Origin: Muricea muricata
Taxonomy: Eukaryota > Cnidaria > Anthozoa > Malacalcyonacea > Plexauridae
Assembly (NCBI GenBank): GCA_963855995.1
Contig: OY979723.1
Span: 1,617,001-1,681,000 of the forward strand
Direction: 5' to 3'
DNA length: 64,000 nucleotides
Notes under the pieces: model-generated
Databases searched by the model: none
What the model was told of the DNA's origin: nothing
What the model saw: only the letters and a program-made list of their open reading frames with translations
Part shown: positions 58,329-64,000 of the stretch, piece by piece
Position numbering within the stretch: position 1 is the first letter of the stretch
Layout of the letters: each line of letters starts with the position of its first letter
Translations under genes and position numbers: made by a program

Positions 58329-59320
58329 GCCATAATAGTATACAGCCAATTCAATTAAGGTTGACGTCGTCAGTAGTCAAATGCGCAGTATGCAGTGACA
58401 AAAAAAATGGCACTATCACAGTTTCACATGCAAATGTAAAAATATATCATACTAAATACTATATTTGTAATCCTGTAAGACCACCAATGTGCTGATTTTA
58501 TTTGAAACTGCATTTTCTCGATTTATCCTTGGTCGCTCATATTGCACATTTCACTATTGTCGATGTCAAACTTAATTGAACTAGCTGTAAATTTCCAGAT
58601 GATCATTTATTTTCCTGCGTTATGATGTGTCAAGATTGACTGATGGTCACTGGCCAGTGGCTATAGCTTTTTGCTTTTTCTATACAGTAATGAATTTAAA
58701 GTGGATTTTTATGAAGTTTGTTTATTTTTTGTGAACATCTGGAAATTTGTGCGAAAACAATTAGTCTTCCCAAGCTTAGTGATCACAAGCCTAAATAACA
58801 ATATAAGCTTGTAATCAGCTCGCCTTACGCGACTAATTTTTAAATAGTAACTATATGCACTAACTACACTTGATATAGGTGCTACCTAAATATACCTTAG
58901 TATAGTATGTAGACTATAGTCTATAATGCTAGTAAATATGTTTAATTTTCTATTTATTTTATGATAGTTGATCAGACTTGATATGAGTATGCTTGTTACC
59001 TACTGGACCGGTGTGATGTTCTGTGAAGACAGAATACCAACCAGAAAAAACTATACACAGCATAATAAAAGGAGACCAACTGAAGCCACGACAATCCAAA
59101 GATGAAGTGAAAGTAAGTTTGTTTGATTACAGTTTGTTTCGATTTTCTTAGTCAGCTTCCGTTTTTGACTGGGTGAAAAGTCGAATTTACACAAAGTTTG
59201 AACTGTGCAAACCTTGTTGCAAATATCAACTTTGGTAAGTTTTGTACACAGCCACCAGTCTCGCAATAGGTGCACTTAGTATTTGCAAAAAATACCAATG
59301 CAAAAACACACCAAACTGTA

Positions 59321-59790
59321 GGTGGTAAAATACAAAACAACGGTAACTCCGAAAATAAACATTTTAATAATCTAGCTTTCAACTATAAGTTTCAGTCATC
59401 ATCAGGAATGATGCTAGGTTACATTTCACAAGTATATATAGAAGATTAATAAGGTAATATGATATATATGTAGATATAGATAAGAGATAGAGTTAGTTGA
59501 ATATTATTAAGTCTTTAGAGGCCTTAGTTCCATGATTGAGTTCAGGTTTAAACTGAACTGAACTCAATCATGAAACTAAGGCCTCTAAAGACTTAATAAT
59601 ATTCAACTAACTCTATAATATATATCATCTCTTATCTATATGTACATATAATCATATTACCTTATTAATCTTCTATATATACTTGTGAAATGTAACCTAG
59701 CATCATTCCTGTTGATGACTAAAACTTAGTCGAAAGCTAGATTATTAAAATGTTTATTTTCGGAGTAACCGTTGTTTTGTATTTTGTAAA
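59321..59790. mobile_element. Fold-back element of about 470 bases
   Basis: Arms of about 230 bases run from TGGTAAAATACAAAACAACGG to its complement at 59,790, pairing through CTAAGGCCTCTAAAGACTTA near the centre (about 59,556). The loop is only a few bases. A TA-rich stretch within the arms differs slightly between them. Confidence 0.8.
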
Positions 59791-59927
59791 AATACTCAGT
59801 GGTTCACGAAACATAGGTGGTACATTATTATATTTCTACTCCGGTTTGTTATGTCGCGCATGTGATCTTGTTGCTATGTTCTTTCTACTATGCTTTGTTA
59901 TGTCATGTCATGCCTGGAACCTTAGTG

Positions 59928-60800
59928 CTATGTTTTACCAAAAAAAGGCCCTGGAGGGTACCTAATTAGAGTGGACCTAATTGGGTTTCCAGGTTCAATT
60001 CCTGGAGCCAGATACACATGTGCATGAGCTGATATACGTGGACTATACTTAGTATAGTTAGTGGAGGTAAGTATACTATATTTAAAATAGTAGTGGTTAG
60101 GTACTTACAGTTAGACGTAATCCCACTAACCACCCCCGACCATTTGAATTTCCACCCCTACCAGTTTTCGTAGCTTTATAGTTCTCACAATAATGTAGTT
60201 ATTACGGTTACCGTCAGGTAGGCAAGTCTATATGACATGCTCAGAAGGTACCTCTAGTCTACTGTAGTTAGTATACTAGAGTTACCTTAGTTGACTAAGG
60301 TGGCTCTAGTCTACCTTGGTGGTAGACTAGAGTTACGTTAGTTAACTAAGGTAGAGTCACGGTAACTTTACCTTAGTTAACTAACGTAACTCTAGTCTAC
60401 CACTAAGGTAGACTAGACCTACCTCAGTCAGCTAACTCTAGTATACTAACTATAGTAGATTAGAGTTACCTTCTGAGCATGTCATATAGACTTACCTACC
60501 TAACGGTAACCGTAATAACCAGACAACAATGAGAGCTATAAAGCTACGAAAACTGGTAGGGGTGGAAATTCAAATGGTCGGGGGTGGTTAGTGGGATTAC
60601 GTTTAACTGTAAGTACCTAACCTAGTACTATTTTAAATATAGTATGCTTACTTACCTCTACTAACTATACTAAGTATAGTTAGTGTATATCTGTTCGTGC
60701 ACATCTGTATATGGCTCCAGGAATTGAACCTGGAAACCTAATTAGGTCCACTCTAATTAGGTACCCTCCAGGGCCTTTTTTGTTAAAATTTAGTACCAAG
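59928..60800. mobile_element. Large palindrome with tRNA B-box-like arms
   Basis: Two arms of about 430 bases pair almost completely around a centre near 60,365. Outer ends are AAAAAAAGGCCCTGGAGGGT and its complement. Each arm contains GGTTCAATTCCTGG (59,992 plus; 60,717 minus), a good pol III B box / T-arm. The inner part is a nested set of TTAGTTAACTAA and CTCTAGTCTACC repeats. No coding capacity. Confidence 0.85.
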
Positions 60801-62034
60801 ATTTCAGTGGCATTGAAAACGAAACAAAATAAACAGTACAAACATAAAGTACAAACATAAAGTACAAACATTGCAATAAGGTTACATGCGTACTATGTTT
60901 TCCTGTGCTTTTGAATGCAACTACCAGCATTGAAACGAAAGCTGGACTGAACTAACGCCAACGTCATATTTGGATTGTTGTGGCCTCGGTTGGTCTTTTT
61001 CATTCTGTTTTTCTCATTCTTGTTGGCATTCTCTCTTAATCGAACATCATGCCTGCCCAGTAGGTATAAAGAAGCTCACACATATCCAGTCAACTATTAT
61101 ACAATAGGTAGAAAATGAATGTTACAAAATATTTCAAAATATAGGAAACTATAACGAAAATTTGTAAATCACTTTGACAAACCGTACACATTGTTACAGT
61201 ATTTGCTTCTTGACATCTTCTGATGGACACGGCTAGTGATTCACTTCTTAGGTCAATATCAATTCTTTCCCACCTTGTCCTGTTGGTTGTTGGTGTATTT
61301 ACTTGACATCCTTTAAAAAATAAACAATTGCGATGCCTAGAAAACAACTTTATAAGCATTAGAGAAAACTAATAATAGATAATAAGCCAGCCCAATGGCA
61401 TTTTTTCTTATCATTATCGTGTGTTAAAAGAGCGAGCAAGTATGACCAGACATTCTAATTCGCAGGGGAATGTACCATCTCTTGTTTCTTATACCTAACT
61501 TGATTCATACATGCATGAAAATCAGTAGGAACATTAGAGGGCGTACGAAAAAACCCCGCAAACTATTTGCAGGGTTTATTTTACGGTTTTTCCTTGGGTC
61601 TGAGTTTACATTGTCTGCAGAGGGCTCTGAAATGGGTGCTCTCGTTTATGTAGTTGAGACAGGGGGTATTATTTGAAATGAAAAGAGTGAGTCCTGGTCA
61701 ATGTATACAACTATCATTTTACTGTGTAGTTTCTTTTGGTTGCGAAATATATGACTTTCAGTGATTTTCCGTAATTCTTGTGCTCCAGCTGAAAAAAAGT
61801 CTGTCTGCAGCGAACTTAACTTAACTGTGCTGAACATTTTTGTGAGGAATCCCCCTTATTCATATAGTTAGGAAGGCAAACTATTAATTTTACAGTTATA
61901 ATTTCAATGGCTGGCACTAAGTTAAACCTACGAGTGCATTAATCATTGACAGGTAATAAGTATATAGATATGCATATCGAAGCGTTTTCGTAATGTCTCT
62001 GTTCATTGTGAGAATCATCAATCCCCTTTGATTA

Positions 62035-62420
62035 TTACAGTCAAATCAGGTGTTCTGTTCCCCACAATATTGCAACATTGCCGTCAATATTGTAATGTTC
62101 ATGCGCTAATTGCTCCGAGCAAGTTGCACCGGAACTTGCAATTACATACTTAAAACATTAAAGTCATAAAGCAAATACTTCTTACGGGTTTTGTGTATCT
62201 GCATCTCTCAAATTTACGGTAGATTTAATTCCTTAGCAGTATTTTTATCACAGAAAATATGCAATGAAAGTATTGAAATCAACAAATTTGTTTGAAATTG
62301 ACACCGTTGCATCTTGCAACTTTCGGAGCAACTTGCTCGGAGCAGTTACCACATCAACATTGCAATATTGACGACAATGTTGCAATATTGCGGGGAACAG
62401 AACATCTGATTTGACTGTAA
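62035..62420. mobile_element. MITE of about 385 bases
   Basis: Arms TTACAGTCAAATCAGGTGTT, ATATTGCAACATTG and CCGAGCAAGTTGC pair with complements ending in TTTGACTGTAA. Confidence 0.75.
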
Positions 62421-62663
62421 CATGCTGAGCAATTTTAGTGCTTTCAGATTTGTTTTTGGTAGGCGGGGATAATGGTAAATTATGTGATTGTTTGTGTGCA
62501 CTAGAGCACCTGCGATCAAAACAAAGCAAGCTGTATTCCCATGGGAATTGAAAATGCGTAAAAATACAATGTGTACAAAAAAGAAAACTATTGAAAACGA
62601 TCTATTGTTAGAATCTCAATGGTCTAGAATTTAGAATAGTATACTTTGCACTCTTTACCGATA

Positions 62664-63018
62664 TGCAGGGTGTACCAAAAAATCCGCAAAGTATTGAAAA
62701 TAATCTATTGCTAGAATTTCAATGGCCGAGCACTAATCTAAAGGTAAAGAGTGCAAAATATTGGGCAGGGTGCATATATTAAGTATTGACGTATTAAAAA
62801 ATTAAAAGATCTTTGTAATTTTCTGCCCTTGGGAATTTAAAGCAGCTCCGTAAATTCTAAAGGAGAATAATTTTGCAAAGATGACACCACTTCGTTATGC
62901 ATAATACTTACTTATGTCAATAATTTATGCACTTGTGGGTTTAACTTAGTGCTCGGCCATTGAAATTCTAACAATAGATTATTTTCAATAGTTTGCGGGT
63001 TTTTTGGTACACCCTGTA
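62664..63018. mobile_element. MITE, CAGGGTGTACCAAAAAA family
   Basis: Arms carry GCAGGGTGTACCAAAAAAT and AATCTATTGCTAGAATTTCA with matching complements at the right. A second, one-armed copy starts immediately after (about 63,018..63,215), and a short relative sits at about 61,543..61,590. Confidence 0.7.
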
Positions 63019-64000
63019 CAGTGCACCAAAAACCCTGCAAACTATTGAAAGTAATCTATTGTTAGAATGTCAATGGACGAGTACTAATCTAAAGGTGCAA
63101 AATATTGACAAGTGCATATGTTTAGTATTGACGTATCAAGAAATTAAAACATGTTCGTAATTTTCTCCCTTTAGGAATTTAAACAGCTTCGTAAATTCTA
63201 AAAGAGAATAATTTTCCTGCCTGAAACAGCACATAAACACGTGTTGGACGAATTCAATAATTGCCCTGCATAAAACTTGATTCCATTGGGTTTACGAACC
63301 ATTGATATGTATTGAAGCTGGATAGCGTATCTATTGTTGGGTTTTGAAGCCGGAAGTACGTCACATTTTTAGACTTGCGGCCATGTTGGAAGGCCCCACT
63401 TGAGCATTGAATGCTATAGATTTCTACTACCAGATGTTTTGCTTTCGTTTTGAAACAAAAGTTTCACGTTTTAAGGCAAAAGCTTCCTAAAAATCAGTTT
63501 TCTAAAAGAAACTACGTTGATTCAATCTTTGAGTGAGGCCATTCAACATGGCCGCCGTTATCAAAACATGACGTGTTTCCGGCTTGTACTACGATGCACT
63601 ATCCAGTCTTACTACATATCAATGTTATGAACCCATGGGTTTAGTTCGTTTTATATAATATCTCATTAAGTTCTGGTCGTCTAATTGGCTGTTTATGTTC
63701 ACATGATATAAAATAAAATGTCCCATTTCGAAATAGTTTTTTCCATTGCACTCTTAAAGGGAAATGGAAACAAAAATTTTCATCGTATTATTTGAAAGAG
63801 ACTTCAAAACAATATATAGAAGTCTATTACAGATTTTTATAACTGCGTTATTTGGTGAGATATTTTGACTTGAAATCTGTAGTTGTCCGCCATCTTGGAT
63901 ATTTGTAGATATGCATGATACGTCACAACTGGGGTCACGCAACTTAACTACACAATGATTAATCTTCTCCAATAGCCACACACATGGTAAGTGTTTCGGA

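Larger units (their letters stand above)
55810..64000. other. Gene-free stretch at right edge, dense in fold-back elements
   Basis: Apart from the elements listed there is no supported gene. GGCCGCC-containing segments near 63,550 (AACATGGCCGCCGTTATC) resemble a promoter-proximal YY1 motif but have no exon attached. A repeat of TATCCGGACAA words covers 56,715..57,205. Confidence 0.45.

Noticed and set aside
61090..61359. 89-residue minus-strand ORF with an AAAG acceptor-like site
   Set aside because: No recognisable family, and no flanking exons in phase. Too weak to call a gene.

Overview
The window looks like nuclear DNA of an early-branching marine animal, most likely a cnidarian. The reasons are small exons with GT-AG introns, AT-rich spacers full of fold-back (MITE-like) repeats, and animal-specific genes. 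The phylum is inference: no rRNA or mitochondrial marker is present, and a sponge or another invertebrate cannot be excluded from sequence alone.

Layout. (1) 3.87-6.20 kb, minus strand: a complete four-exon UBE2N/Ubc13 ubiquitin-conjugating enzyme. (2) 8.98-44.64 kb, minus strand: one large gene for early endosome antigen 1 (EEA1), about 40 coding exons and about 1,344 residues. It has the N-terminal C2H2 zinc finger, a long coiled coil and a C-terminal FYVE finger. The reading phase closes at every junction I read. (3) Inside the 15.7 kb EEA1 intron 2 (28.7-44.4 kb), on the opposite strand, lie three tandem paralogues of a small secreted protein at 29.95-30.67, 35.26-36.12 and 41.08-42.56 kb. 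Each has a signal peptide, an acidic pro-region, a dibasic site and a basic four-cysteine domain. That domain reads like the bacterial HicA fold, including a G-[SN]-H motif. Two duplicated TATA promoters with matching splice donors lie between the copies. Broken non-LTR retrotransposon pieces lie nearby. (4) 45.87-47.33 kb, minus strand: a two-exon rhodopsin-type GPCR upstream of EEA1. (5) 47.4-64 kb: no gene I can support. It holds fold-back elements, including an 0.87 kb near-perfect palindrome whose arms carry tRNA B-box-like sequence, plus minisatellites and a SINE fragment.

How it fits together. UBE2N makes K63 ubiquitin chains with a UEV partner, and EEA1 tethers early endosomes through Rab5 and PI3P. 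There is no operon logic, but the two genes are also near neighbours on human 12q22, so the linkage may be ancient. The nested secreted family is the most novel content: a recently expanded gene cluster, possibly for defence, with a candidate HicA-like domain put into a secreted, cysteine-bonded, proprotein-processed format.
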